Shown here: one piece after another, positions 49,657 to 58,984 of the stretch
How the letters are laid out: every line of letters starts with the position of its first letter
Position numbering within the stretch: the stretch's first letter is position 1
Source: Olsenella intestinalis
Lineage (GTDB): Bacteria; Actinomycetota; Coriobacteriia; Coriobacteriales; Atopobiaceae
Length of the DNA: 64,000 bases
Assembly (NCBI RefSeq): GCF_023276655.1
Contig: NZ_JALGRK010000001.1
Span: forward strand, 1,011,501-1,075,500
Direction of reading: 5' to 3'
Translations under genes and position numbers: made by a program
Notes under the pieces: model-generated
Databases searched by the model: none
What the model was told of the DNA's origin: nothing
Seen by the model: only the letters and a program-made list of their open reading frames with translations

Positions 49657-49923
49657 CTACTCCGTGTCCTGCCCGGAGTCGTCGCTCTTCTCGTCCTGCT
49701 TGGCCTCAGGCTCTTGCTCCCTGGCCTTCTCTGCGGGGTCCTTCCAGTTCATAGCCTGGAGGACGCCGCAGAACGCGGGGATCGCGACGTTCCAGATGGG
49801 CCTGAAGTTGAAGGCCTGGTGCCTCACGAAGGTGTCCATCAGGTAGTAGATCCCGTTGAAGATGACCAGGAAGCCGACGACGCAGATGATGAGGCGGACG
49901 GCGAAGTTCTTGGGATAGGGCAT
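49657..49923 (-). CDS. Small membrane protein
   Basis: Hydrophobic LIICVVGFLVIFNGIYYL and charged C-terminus; precedes ABC genes. Confidence 0.6.
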   Translation of the reverse strand: MPYPKNFAVRLIICVVGFLVIFNGIYYLMDTFVRHQAFNFRPIWNVAIPAFCGVLQAMNWKDPAEKAREQEPEAKQDEKSDDSGQDTE

Positions 49924-49953
49924 GGCGGTCCTTTCTGTCGGGGGCTGGCGTGC

Positions 49954-51603
49954 CTATTCGAATGACTCGAAGTTGCGTGCGGCGGCGGCCAGGAGCGCGC
50001 GGCCGAAGAAGATCGCGCACGCGACGCCCGCGACCATCACGACGGGCATGAAGACGTTGGGGTCAAGGCCGGTCAGGGGCGAGACGACAAGGGGCAGGGC
50101 CGCGAAGACGAGGCCCACGACCAGCGCGCGCAGCTCGCCTCCGCCGCCCTTGAGCGTCTTGGGGTTGAGCTCGCTGTCGTTGCCCCAGACGACGTTGGGG
50201 CGGCGGCTGTCGTTCCAGGCGCCCATGCAGACCATGAGCCAGGCGGCGGCCAGCGCGAGCACCACGCCCTCGGCGTAAACTATGGCGCTCACGTGCAGGC
50301 CCACGACGAGCACGTAGGCGCCGAATCCCATGAGGACGAGGGTGATCAGGGCGTTCACGACAAACGCCGGCACGATCTTGGCACGGATCTGGGTCCCCAT
50401 GGGCACGGGCGCGTACTTCATGAAGAACCAGTTGGACCCCTCGCGCGAGAAGAGGGTCGCGGCGAGGCGGTTGCTCGAGGCGCTCAGCACCGCGAGGAAG
50501 ATGAAGAGGCACAGGCCGAAGCCGGCGACGATGCCGGTCGCGTCGTCGAGGTGGGGGAGCTTCTCGAGCAGCGACATCGTCGAGTTGCCCATGAGCACGA
50601 AGGCTATCAGGACGGGCGTGACGAGGAGCGGGTAGGCCACGTAGTAGATGAGGATCGGCGTGTTGCGCACGATGCGCTTGACCTCGCAGGACATGAGCGC
50701 CTGGAAGGACGAGGACGCGGCCTTCCCGCCCTCTCCCGCGTACGCGGCCGCCTTGCCGGAGCCGGCGGTGAGCTGGGTCACGAGGCGCATGTAGAGGAAG
50801 CGCACGACGACGACGAAGACGGCGAAGGCCGCGAGCGAGGCCGCGCAGAAGAGGGCGCACGCGACCAGGTCGCCCGAGAGCGCGGCGACGGCGAGCTTGA
50901 AGGCAGGGAAGACGACGAGCGCGCCCTCGAGCGCGGCGTTGACGCTCGTGAGCATCTCGGCCGCACCGGGCTGCCCGTTGGTGCGCTGCGCGAGGAAGAA
51001 GGCGGCAAGCGACATGGCGATCGTGAGGATGGTCGTGAGCGTGGTGATGGCGTCCTTGTTGCGCAGGCGCTTGGAGGCGCTCGCGATCACGATCGAGATG
51101 GTGCCCGCGTAGGCCACGGGCGTGCAGGGCGCGAGCAGGACGACGAGGACCAGCGCGAGCCACCATGCGGGGCCAGCCCCGGCTCCGATGCCCCAGCCCA
51201 CGAGCGGCCCGGCCACGAAGGCAAGCGTCCAGACGTAGGAGCTGGCGAGGGCCTGGAGCGCCTTGGAGATCGCGATGGCCAGAGGCGTCACGGGCAGCGG
51301 CAGCAGGTCGGTCGCGTCCGAGGTTGCAAAGAAGGAGCCGAGGATGTTGGGCAGCGAGAAGATGAAGGTCATGCACCCGCAGGCGATCAGCAGCGTCGAG
51401 AAGAGCATGGCGTCGAGGCCGAGGGCGCCCAAGAGCTCGTGCGCCTTGAAGCCGAACCAGCCAAGTCCCGCGAGCAGCGCGATGGCGATGATGAGCGTCC
51501 CGGAGATGGCGCCGCTCTTGCCCGTTCTCTTCTCGACCATGGCGCGTGCGCCGCCGATGGCCTGAAGGATCTCGACCTTCGTGAGGATGAGGACGCTATT
51601 CAT
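49954..51603 (-). CDS. ABC transporter permease
   Basis: Multiple TM segments; overlaps the ATP-binding gene. Confidence 0.82.
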   Translation of the reverse strand: MNSVLILTKVEILQAIGGARAMVEKRTGKSGAISGTLIIAIALLAGLGWFGFKAHELLGALGLDAMLFSTLLIACGCMTFIFSLPNILGSFFATSDATDLLPLPVTPLAIAISKALQALASSYVWTLAFVAGPLVGWGIGAGAGPAWWLALVLVVLLAPCTPVAYAGTISIVIASASKRLRNKDAITTLTTILTIAMSLAAFFLAQRTNGQPGAAEMLTSVNAALEGALVVFPAFKLAVAALSGDLVACALFCAASLAAFAVFVVVVRFLYMRLVTQLTAGSGKAAAYAGEGGKAASSSFQALMSCEVKRIVRNTPILIYYVAYPLLVTPVLIAFVLMGNSTMSLLEKLPHLDDATGIVAGFGLCLFIFLAVLSASSNRLAATLFSREGSNWFFMKYAPVPMGTQIRAKIVPAFVVNALITLVLMGFGAYVLVVGLHVSAIVYAEGVVLALAAAWLMVCMGAWNDSRRPNVVWGNDSELNPKTLKGGGGELRALVVGLVFAALPLVVSPLTGLDPNVFMPVVMVAGVACAIFFGRALLAAAARNFESFE

Positions 51604-52321
51604 GGTCGGTCATCTCCAGGAAGATCTGCTCGAGCGAGGAGCCGGGGTGGGCGGCCTTGAGCTCGTCGAGGGTGCCGTTCCAGACCATGCGGCCGCGGGC
51701 GATGATGCAGACGTTGTCGCAGAGGGCGTCGGCGGTTTCGAGGACGTGGGTCGAGAAGAGCACGGAGTTGCCGCGCGCCGCGTGCTCGCGCATCATCTCC
51801 TTCAGCTCGAAGGCGCCCTTGGGGTCGAGGCCGACCATGGGCTCGTCGAGGATCCAGACCTTGGGGTCGTGGATGAGGGCGCCCATGACGTGCACCTTCT
51901 GGCGCATGCCGTGGGAGTAGTCGGAGATGCGCGAGGAGAGGGCGTCGTAGATCTCGAAGCGCTTGGCGTATTTTTCGATGAAGGCCTGTCTCTTCTCGGC
52001 GGGGGTGCCATAGACGTCTGCCATGAAGGTGAGGTACTCGATGCCGGTGAGGCGCAGGAAGCGGTCCGGGTCGTCGGGGACGTAGCCGAACTGGCGCTTG
52101 GCCTCGAGCGCGTCGGTCGCGACGTCGTGGCCGTTGATGGCGATGGTGCCCTCGTCGGCGGCGTGCACGCAGCAGATCATCTTGAGCGTGGTCGACTTGC
52201 CCGCGCCGTTGGGGCCGAAGAAGCCGGTGATCTTGCCGTCCTCCACCGTCCAGGTGAGGTCGTCGACGGCCTTGACGCTCTTGCCGGCGTAGGTCTTGGA
52301 GACGTGGTTGAGCTCGATCAT
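51596..52321 (-). CDS. ABC transporter ATP-binding protein
   Basis: GPNGAGKSTTLKMI; DYSHGMRQKVHVMGALIHDPKVWILDEPMVGLDP. Confidence 0.95.
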   Translation of the reverse strand: MIELNHVSKTYAGKSVKAVDDLTWTVEDGKITGFFGPNGAGKSTTLKMICCVHAADEGTIAINGHDVATDALEAKRQFGYVPDDPDRFLRLTGIEYLTFMADVYGTPAEKRQAFIEKYAKRFEIYDALSSRISDYSHGMRQKVHVMGALIHDPKVWILDEPMVGLDPKGAFELKEMMREHAARGNSVLFSTHVLETADALCDNVCIIARGRMVWNGTLDELKAAHPGSSLEQIFLEMTDHE

Positions 52322-52517
52322 GGTGTGTCCTTCCGGCCCGGTGCCGCGCGCATGGCGTGACCGTGTGCTTCGTTGATTGGACAATCGTAGCAAACGGAGG
52401 GTGTCGCGACTCTGAACTCGCGTTCGCGGTGGCGTGTGCGGCATGCCGTATACTCACGGGCGGGGCCTCGTGCGGCGTCGTGCGGGGTCGAGGTGCGGTA
52501 CCCGAGGGAGGGGTCAC

Positions 52518-53339
52518 GTGAGCGAGCTCATCGACAAGGTTGGCGCGTCCGCGCAGGGCGGCATGATTCATACGATCGTGGTCGCGGTGGTGATCGTGGC
52601 CGTGACCGTGGTGCTCTCGAGCCTGGCGACCAGGCTCATCCGGAGGATCCTGCGCTCCGACGGCGTGCCTCTGCCCTCGTGCAGCATCCTGGTGAACATC
52701 GCGCGCGCGGCGATCTGGGTGATCGGCCTCTCGACGGTGCTGTCCGCCTGCTTTGGCGTGGACGTGAACGGACTGGTCGCCGCCATCGGCGTCGGCGGCA
52801 TCGCGATCTCGCTCGGCCTGCAGGACACGATGAAGAACTTCATCGGCGGGCTGCAGGTCACGCTCATGAAGATCGTGAAGCCGGGCGACCACATCCAGGT
52901 GGGGACGACCGACGGCATCGTGCAGGACGTGACGTGGCGCCAGACGACGGTGCTGGACTACGAGCACAACCTGCACCTCATCCCGAACGCGATCATGAGC
53001 TCGGCCGAGGTCGTGAAGGTCGAGCCGGCCCTGATCGTGAGCACGACCGTGGTGCTCAACAACGACGGGCGCGACCTCGCGAAGACGTTCCGCACGATGG
53101 AGCTGCTCGCAAAGGACGCCGTCGAGCGCCTTGCGCCGCTCGAGCGCGACCCGTGGATGCTCGCGACGCAGATCGGCGAGTACGGCGTGTGGGCCAAGCT
53201 GCGGTTCGTGCTGAAGGACGCCACGCACGCGCGCGAGGCCAGGGACGCGGCTCTTCTCGCCATCGCGCCGTACACCAGAAACGACGCGAGCGAGCTCGCG
53301 GTCGACGGCGAGGCTGAGGAAGCCGAGGGCCAAGAGTAG
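52518..53339 (+). CDS. Small-conductance mechanosensitive channel (MscS family)
   Basis: VAAIGVGGIAISLGLQDTMKNFIGGLQVTLMKIVKPGDHIQVG...IPNAIMSS; GTG start. Confidence 0.9.
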   Translation: MSELIDKVGASAQGGMIHTIVVAVVIVAVTVVLSSLATRLIRRILRSDGVPLPSCSILVNIARAAIWVIGLSTVLSACFGVDVNGLVAAIGVGGIAISLGLQDTMKNFIGGLQVTLMKIVKPGDHIQVGTTDGIVQDVTWRQTTVLDYEHNLHLIPNAIMSSAEVVKVEPALIVSTTVVLNNDGRDLAKTFRTMELLAKDAVERLAPLERDPWMLATQIGEYGVWAKLRFVLKDATHAREARDAALLAIAPYTRNDASELAVDGEAEEAEGQE

Positions 53340-53376
53340 GGGCATGGCCCGCGTGCGGTCTCGGCCGCGGACGGGG

Positions 53377-55239
53377 CTAGGAGGCGTCGTCTGCGAGGAC
53401 CGCGGTCTGGTAGAGGCCTGTGTCGGAAAAGCCGAGGCGGCGGTAGTAGGCGCGCGTGCCGACGGAGCTGATCACGTGGAGGCGCTCGTAGCCGGCGTCT
53501 GTCGCGATCTGGCGGGCGCGCTCGACGAGGCGTCGGCCGAGCCCCTGGTGCTGGGCGGCGCTGTCGCTCCTCCCGAGGTGGGCGGCGAGGCCGTAGACGT
53601 GCACCTCTCGGATCATGGCGTCGCCGGGGCGCGTGGGAAGCGCGGCTGCGTCGATCGAGCAGGCGTCTGAGGCGATGACGTCCCAGCGCGGCAGCGAGAG
53701 GCGCAGGAAGGCGACGATCTGCCCCTCTGGCGTGACCCACTGCAGGAAGCGCTCGCGCGTGACGGTCGTGTCGAAGGCGACCTCGTCGAGGGTGAGGGTC
53801 GCGAGGTCGACCGCGCCCTGGTTGATCTCGCGGAAGCGTATGTCGCGCACCTGGGGCGCGAGGCCGGACTTCCCGATGCGGGCCTCGACGAGCTGGCGCA
53901 GGTTGGCCTGCTTGTTCCCGACGAGGATGTCGCCGGCGGAGATGTCGCGCACCATGCGCGAGATGCGCGTGTAGGGCGGCGTGGCCATGGTGTCGCTCAC
54001 GAGTACGTCGAGCAGCTCCTCCTGCGTGTAGGGGCGCCAGGCGCCCTGCTCGTGGAGGTCGACGAGGCGCGTGCCCCAGACGAGCGAGCAGGGGTAGAGC
54101 TTGATCTCATCGGCGAGGAAGCGCGGGTCCTCGACGAAGGTGCGGAAGTCCTCCTTGTCGGCCTCGGGCGTCGAGGTGGGCAGGTTGGCCATGAGGTGCG
54201 CGTGGATCTTGAAGCCGAAGAGGCGCGTCAGGGCGAGGGCGCGGACGACCTGGCCGACGTCGGTCCTGCGGCCGCAGGCGTCGAGCACTTCCTGGCGGGT
54301 GGACTGGACGCCCATCTGCACCTTGGTGCAGCCGAGGCGGCGAAGCAGCGTGAGGCTCTCGGGCGTGATGCGGTCGGGGCGGGTCTCGATGACGAGGCCG
54401 ACCACGCGGTGGGCGGCGGTCTCGTTTCGCCTGTGCTCGGCCTCGAGCTCGTCCATGGTGGCGTGCATGATGGAGGTGGCCCGAGCCCAGGGCGCGTCCG
54501 CGTCTGTCGCGCCGTAGATGCGGCGGACGGCGTCGTTGTAGCTCATGGCGCCGCTCGAGACCAGGCGCTGCTCTTCTCGGCAGCGGAAGGCGAGTTCGTC
54601 GGGGTCTGCGGAGAGGCCGCAGCGGCGGTAGTGTGCCCGGCGCTCGCGCTCGCCCTCGCTCGTGTCGCCCCAGTCGTTGAGGGCGCGGAAGAGCTCGCGG
54701 ACGAACCAGAGCTGGTAGGGCACGTCGTAGTCGCTCCAGGTGCCGCCGAGGACGATGAGCTCGACCTTGTCGGTCGCGTGGCCCATCTGGTCGAGCGCGC
54801 GCAAGCGGCAGGTCACCTGCAGGTAGGGGTCGAAGAAGGCGCGCTCGGCGCGCTGGCACGCGGGCTCGTTGGCGAGGTAGCTCTTGGGCATTCGCACGTC
54901 GCAGGGGCAGAAGACGCAGTTGCTCGAGCAGGGGTGCGGGCGGGTGATGACCGTGATGGTCGCCACGCCCGACGCCGTGCGGCGAGGCTTCATGCGAAGG
55001 GTGGCGAAGAGGCGTCGCTCGAGGGCGTCGTCGACCTGCCATGAGGCCCACCTCTCTGGCTGCGTCTCGCGTATGTGCAGGTAGAAGGGGAGGATGCGCT
55101 TCTTCGCGAGGTGGCGCGCGTTGTCTTTGATGCCGCGGTTGTGGGCGCGCACGAGGCGCTCGACCTCGACGGGGGCGAGCGCGTCGGCGTCCGGCCTCTC
55201 GCGCAGGCGGGCCAGTATGTCGAGCAGCAGGGATTCCAT
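53377..55239 (-). CDS. Elp3-like radical SAM/GNAT tRNA U34 carboxymethyltransferase
   Basis: ITRPHPCSSNCVFCPCDVRMPKSYL; LGGTWSDYDVPYQLWFVRELF; C-terminal GNAT HQGLGRRLVERARQIA. Confidence 0.94.
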   Translation of the reverse strand: MESLLLDILARLRERPDADALAPVEVERLVRAHNRGIKDNARHLAKKRILPFYLHIRETQPERWASWQVDDALERRLFATLRMKPRRTASGVATITVITRPHPCSSNCVFCPCDVRMPKSYLANEPACQRAERAFFDPYLQVTCRLRALDQMGHATDKVELIVLGGTWSDYDVPYQLWFVRELFRALNDWGDTSEGERERRAHYRRCGLSADPDELAFRCREEQRLVSSGAMSYNDAVRRIYGATDADAPWARATSIMHATMDELEAEHRRNETAAHRVVGLVIETRPDRITPESLTLLRRLGCTKVQMGVQSTRQEVLDACGRRTDVGQVVRALALTRLFGFKIHAHLMANLPTSTPEADKEDFRTFVEDPRFLADEIKLYPCSLVWGTRLVDLHEQGAWRPYTQEELLDVLVSDTMATPPYTRISRMVRDISAGDILVGNKQANLRQLVEARIGKSGLAPQVRDIRFREINQGAVDLATLTLDEVAFDTTVTRERFLQWVTPEGQIVAFLRLSLPRWDVIASDACSIDAAALPTRPGDAMIREVHVYGLAAHLGRSDSAAQHQGLGRRLVERARQIATDAGYERLHVISSVGTRAYYRRLGFSDTGLYQTAVLADDAS

Positions 55240-55338
55240 AGGCGACCATTATACGCACCGCGCGTGGTGCGGCCGTTGTGCGACAATTGCGCACGAAAAC
55301 GGGTGCAGAAGGGGAGGCGCATCGACGTGGGCAGGGAC

Positions 55339-56100
55339 ATGGACGAGGCGCTCGTGCGCCGGATGGCAGAGCTCAACGAGGAGTTCTACCGCGAGAACGC
55401 GGCGTCGTTCTCTGGCACACGCCACGGTGCCTGGCCCGGCTGGGAGCGCTGCGTCGCGGGCGTTCGCGAGGGCGCGGGGAAGGTCCGCGTGCTGGACGTC
55501 GCGTCAGGAAACCTCAGGTTCTTCGACTACCTTGCGGGCGTCGTGGGCGCCGACCTGGACTACGTCGCGGTCGACAGCTGCGACGAGCTGACGGAGTCGG
55601 CGTCGCGGCAGGCGAGGGAGTGCGTCCGGTACCAGGGCCTCGACGTCGTGGAGGCTCTTCTCGGCGGCTCGCTCGAGCGCTCGATCGACTGCGACGGGCG
55701 CGACCTGTGCGTCTGCTTCGGGTTCCTCCACCACGTGCCGACCGAGCGGCTGCGCGTCGCCCTCATGAGGGACCTGCTTGCGAAGACGAGGCCGGGAGGC
55801 GTGTGCTGCGTCTCCCTCTGGCGCTTCATGGAGGAGCCGACGCTGGCCGAGCGTGCCCGCGAGACGACCGCGGACGCCGTGCGGGAGCTGGGGATCGAGC
55901 CCGGCCAACTGGGCGACGGCGACTGGCTGCTGGGCTGGCAGGGGAGGAGGGGCTCCTGGCGCTACTGCCACAGCTTCTCGGACGGGGACGTCGAGGGGCT
56001 CGTTGGGGGCGTCTCCGACCTGGCGCGGCTGCGCGACGACTTCTGCTCGGACGGAAGGTCCGGCGAGCTCAACCGATACCTCGTGCTCGAGCGACTCTGA
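55339..56100 (+). CDS. Class I SAM-dependent methyltransferase
   Basis: VRVLDVASGNLRFFDYLAGVVGADLDYVAVDSC; LCVCFGFLHHVPTERL; LLAKTRPGGVCCVSLW. Confidence 0.82.
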   Translation: MDEALVRRMAELNEEFYRENAASFSGTRHGAWPGWERCVAGVREGAGKVRVLDVASGNLRFFDYLAGVVGADLDYVAVDSCDELTESASRQARECVRYQGLDVVEALLGGSLERSIDCDGRDLCVCFGFLHHVPTERLRVALMRDLLAKTRPGGVCCVSLWRFMEEPTLAERARETTADAVRELGIEPGQLGDGDWLLGWQGRRGSWRYCHSFSDGDVEGLVGGVSDLARLRDDFCSDGRSGELNRYLVLERL

Positions 56101-56112
56101 TCTGGCGTGAGC

Positions 56113-56310
56113 GCAGAATAGCCTCGAGGGCGCGAATGTTATGTAAAGTTCAGCGCAAATGGGCCTCGAGGGCGCGATTTTCCGGGGCCTTGCAGCGCAA
56201 AAGCTGGTTGAGGGCGCGACCCTCAGCGCAAACAGGCCTCGAGGGCGTGAGTTGAGTCGCGCCCTCGAGGCCCATTTGAGCTGCAGCTCGCGCCCTCGGG
56301 GGCACTTTCA
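56113..56310. repeat. Array of about six short repeats with CCTCGAGGGCGCGA core, left of IS element
   Basis: Units AGCGCA(G/A)AATxGCCTCGAGGGCGCGA..., four direct then two inverted. Confidence 0.8.
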
Positions 56311-56347
56311 TATGTTCATCAGCGTGTCAAGCGCGCAAGGCTCACCG

Positions 56348-56390
56348 GTTCGGCGGCTCGGTGGCTAGCTAGGCCACCTTGCCGCCGAAC
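56348..56390. other. Strong nested stem-loop in IS non-coding end, candidate bridge-RNA element
   Basis: GTTCGGCGGC-tc-GGTGGC-tagctag-GCCACC-tt-GCCGCCGAAC (10 + 6 bp). Confidence 0.5.
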
Positions 56391-56686
56391 GGCGAGAAAG
56401 ATCATCCGCCACGCCGTCTGGCACCGCATCCCGGCCCGCGGGCGGACCGGGCCAACGTGCACAGTTTCACATCCGTGGATACGGCATGCCGCCCAGGGTG
56501 CGGCGACAGTCCGCCCACACAACGACGATCCGTAGGGAGGGTTGCTCTTGGCCCAAGGCCAGTCTGCGCACGTGCATACGGCGACCCGGGGACGCGGGCG
56601 CCGCGCACATAAAGTGGTCGCAGGTCTCCTCCCGGCGCCGGCCCAGCCGGCGCGGCGGTCAATCCGCTATCAGGGCCGGCCAGCCG

Positions 56687-57838
56687 CTACTCGAGCGACT
56701 CGGCCACGATCACGCCGATGTGCCAGACCCAGACGGCCAGCTCGGAGGCGAGCGCCACCTTGATCTTGTTGCCCGACTTGCCGCCGTCCTCGAGGGCCCT
56801 GTACCTCCTCATGAGCCTCGCGTTGGCCTTCGCGGCCTCCGCCCTCGTCCCGGGGACGGGCTCCTGCCCCTCCCTCGTCCTCTTGACGGCGGACTTGCGC
56901 CTCGGGAACGTGCCGAGGCCCTCGACGAGGCACTTCCGCAGGCAGCTCGGCCCGCTCTTGGTGATCGGGCCGCGGGAGCCCTTCTCGCCGCTCGAGTGCT
57001 CCTTGGGCGTCAGGCCCATCCAGCTCCGCACGCGGCGCCCGGAGCGGAAGCGCCTGAAGTCGCCGAGCTCGGCGGCGGCGAGCAGCGCGGTCTCGGGCCC
57101 GATGCTCGTGAGCTGGGAGATCGAGTCGACGTACGGCTTCCACCTGTCCTCCTGGCAGAGGGCGAGGACGAGGCGCCTGCGCTCGTCGACCTTCGCCCTC
57201 CAGTCCTCGACGTCCTGGCGGTAGAGCGAGAGCGTGAGCGCGTCGGCGCCGCCCAGCCCGGCCGTCTTCCCGTTGAGCCAGGTCACGTAGCGCTTCGTCC
57301 ACGTCGACCTGAGGTTGCCCGCCTCGGTGCGGTCGTTCCAGACGATGTCCTTGCCCAGCAGGAAGGACGAGACCCTCTGCTTCGCGCGGGCGAGCTCGTC
57401 GGCGGAGAGGCGGTAGGCCCTGCAGAGGTCGCGCGCCTGCTCCTCCTCCCTGGAGGGGACGTAGCACCACGAGAAGTCGTGCGCGGGGGCGCTTATGAGC
57501 ATGAGCAGGGCCCTGGCGTCGCCGGGGTCGGTCTTGCGCTGCGCCTGCTTCGTTGAGCGGGGGAGCGTGGCGACCGCGACGATGCCGCAGTCGCCGCCGA
57601 GGTCCCTGATCGACCTGCAGAGGGAGGACTTGGTGGGGCCGGACTCGTAGGCGTAGAGCACCCTGCCGGTCGTGTGGGCGCCGACCCACCCCATCACCTC
57701 GGCCGCCCCCGGGCAGCCGCGCAGCGTCGTGCTGGCGACCTCCCCCGTCGAGGTGTCGAGCGTGGCGATCGCGATCGAGCGGGCGTGTACGTCCATTGCG
57801 GCGAAGCTCTGGTAGTGGCGGGCGCTATACTCGTTCAT
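56687..57838 (-). CDS. IS110/IS116/IS902-family (DEDD) transposase
   Basis: AAMDVHARSIAIATLDT; KTDPGDARALLMLI; C-terminal ISQLTSIGPETALLAAAELGDFRRFRSGRRVRSWMGLTPKEHSSGEK. Confidence 0.92.
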   Translation of the reverse strand: MNEYSARHYQSFAAMDVHARSIAIATLDTSTGEVASTTLRGCPGAAEVMGWVGAHTTGRVLYAYESGPTKSSLCRSIRDLGGDCGIVAVATLPRSTKQAQRKTDPGDARALLMLISAPAHDFSWCYVPSREEEQARDLCRAYRLSADELARAKQRVSSFLLGKDIVWNDRTEAGNLRSTWTKRYVTWLNGKTAGLGGADALTLSLYRQDVEDWRAKVDERRRLVLALCQEDRWKPYVDSISQLTSIGPETALLAAAELGDFRRFRSGRRVRSWMGLTPKEHSSGEKGSRGPITKSGPSCLRKCLVEGLGTFPRRKSAVKRTREGQEPVPGTRAEAAKANARLMRRYRALEDGGKSGNKIKVALASELAVWVWHIGVIVAESLE

Positions 57839-57972
57839 CAGGGGCTCCTTTCCTTCGGACCGTCGCCGGCCCTTTTTTCCTGCAAACCGAGCGTAGTCCA
57901 GGAGGGGAGCCCCTTCGGCTCGCCCTGCTGCGAACGGCTCACAGGTTCGAAGCTGATGAACATACCGTCTGC

Positions 57973-58040
57973 GCTGGCCCCTCGCGCCCTCGAGGGTATT
58001 CTGCGCTGACCCCTCGCGCCCTCGAGGGCATTCTGCGCTG
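57973..58040. repeat. Two further CCTCGAGGGCGCGA repeat units, right of IS element
   Basis: CCCCTCGCGCCCTCGAGGGTATTCTGCGCTGA / CCCCTCGCGCCCTCGAGGGCATTCTGCGCTG. Confidence 0.85.
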
Positions 58041-58138
58041 CAGGGCGTCTGGACATGTGGTGAGGTATGGGGGAGCGTGGTCGTCTGTGGTTTCGGCTCA
58101 ACTATCATCGGGTCGTAAGCCACGTGCGAAGGGGAATC

Positions 58139-58981
58139 ATGATCAAGCTCGTCCTGTCGGATATGGACAACACGCTCCTGCCGTTCGGATCTCACCAGGT
58201 CTCGGATCGCGCCCGCGCGGCCATCGCGGAGGTGCGTGCCGCCGGCATCCAGTTCGGACCCGCAACGGGGCGCGACTACGTCGAGCTCATGCGCTTCTTC
58301 GCCGGCGACGAGTCCTGCTTCTCGACGGGACTGCTTTCCAACGGAAAGAAGGTCGTGGTCGACGGCGACGTCAGGCGCCTCAGCCTCGTCGACAACGCCG
58401 CACTCCAGCGCTTTGCCGACCGCATCGCCGACCGCGATGACTGCTTCGTGACCGCCTACCCCTTCGAGACCACGCTCGAGAACCCGGTCTACTGCATCGG
58501 CGTCACGCAGGAGGTCGCCGAGGTCTGGGGCAGACGCTTCGCCTTCGAGCCGCGCATCGCCGACAGGGTGCCCGACGAGAAGCTCATCGGCGGCACCTTC
58601 GCGTGCTCGGGCACGCAGGCCGACCTCGACGAGCTCAAGGCCATCGGCACCGAGCTCTGCCCGGAGTTCGACTTCATCCAGCCGGTCCCCAACTGGGTCG
58701 ACATCGTGCCCGCCGGCGTCAACAAGGGCTCCTCGCTCGGCGCCCTCCTCGACGAGCTCGGCATCTCCTCCGACGAGGTCGTCTTCTTCGGCGACGCCGA
58801 GAACGACCTGCAGATCATGGAGAAGGTCGAGAACTCCGTGGCCGTCGCCAACGCCACGCCCGCGGCAGCCGCGGCGGCCCGCTGGCACATCGGCTCGAGC
58901 GCCGACGACTCCGTGGCCGCGGCCCTCGAGGACATCGCCCGCTCCGCGCGCGAGGGGCGCCTGCCGAGCTTCATGCGCTAG
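58139..58981 (+). CDS. Cof-type HAD hydrolase
   Basis: MIKLVLSDMDNTLLPFG; GVNKGSSLGALLDELGISSDEVVFFGDAENDLQIMEKV. Confidence 0.93.
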   Translation: MIKLVLSDMDNTLLPFGSHQVSDRARAAIAEVRAAGIQFGPATGRDYVELMRFFAGDESCFSTGLLSNGKKVVVDGDVRRLSLVDNAALQRFADRIADRDDCFVTAYPFETTLENPVYCIGVTQEVAEVWGRRFAFEPRIADRVPDEKLIGGTFACSGTQADLDELKAIGTELCPEFDFIQPVPNWVDIVPAGVNKGSSLGALLDELGISSDEVVFFGDAENDLQIMEKVENSVAVANATPAAAAAARWHIGSSADDSVAAALEDIARSAREGRLPSFMR

Positions 58982-58984
58982 GGG

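Larger units (their letters stand above)
56311..57965 (-). mobile_element. IS110/IS1111-family insertion sequence (about 1.65 kb)
   Basis: 13-bp inverted repeats TATGTTCATCAGC (56311-56323) and GCTGATGAACATA (57953-57965) flank an IS110-type transposase and a long non-coding end. Confidence 0.8.
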
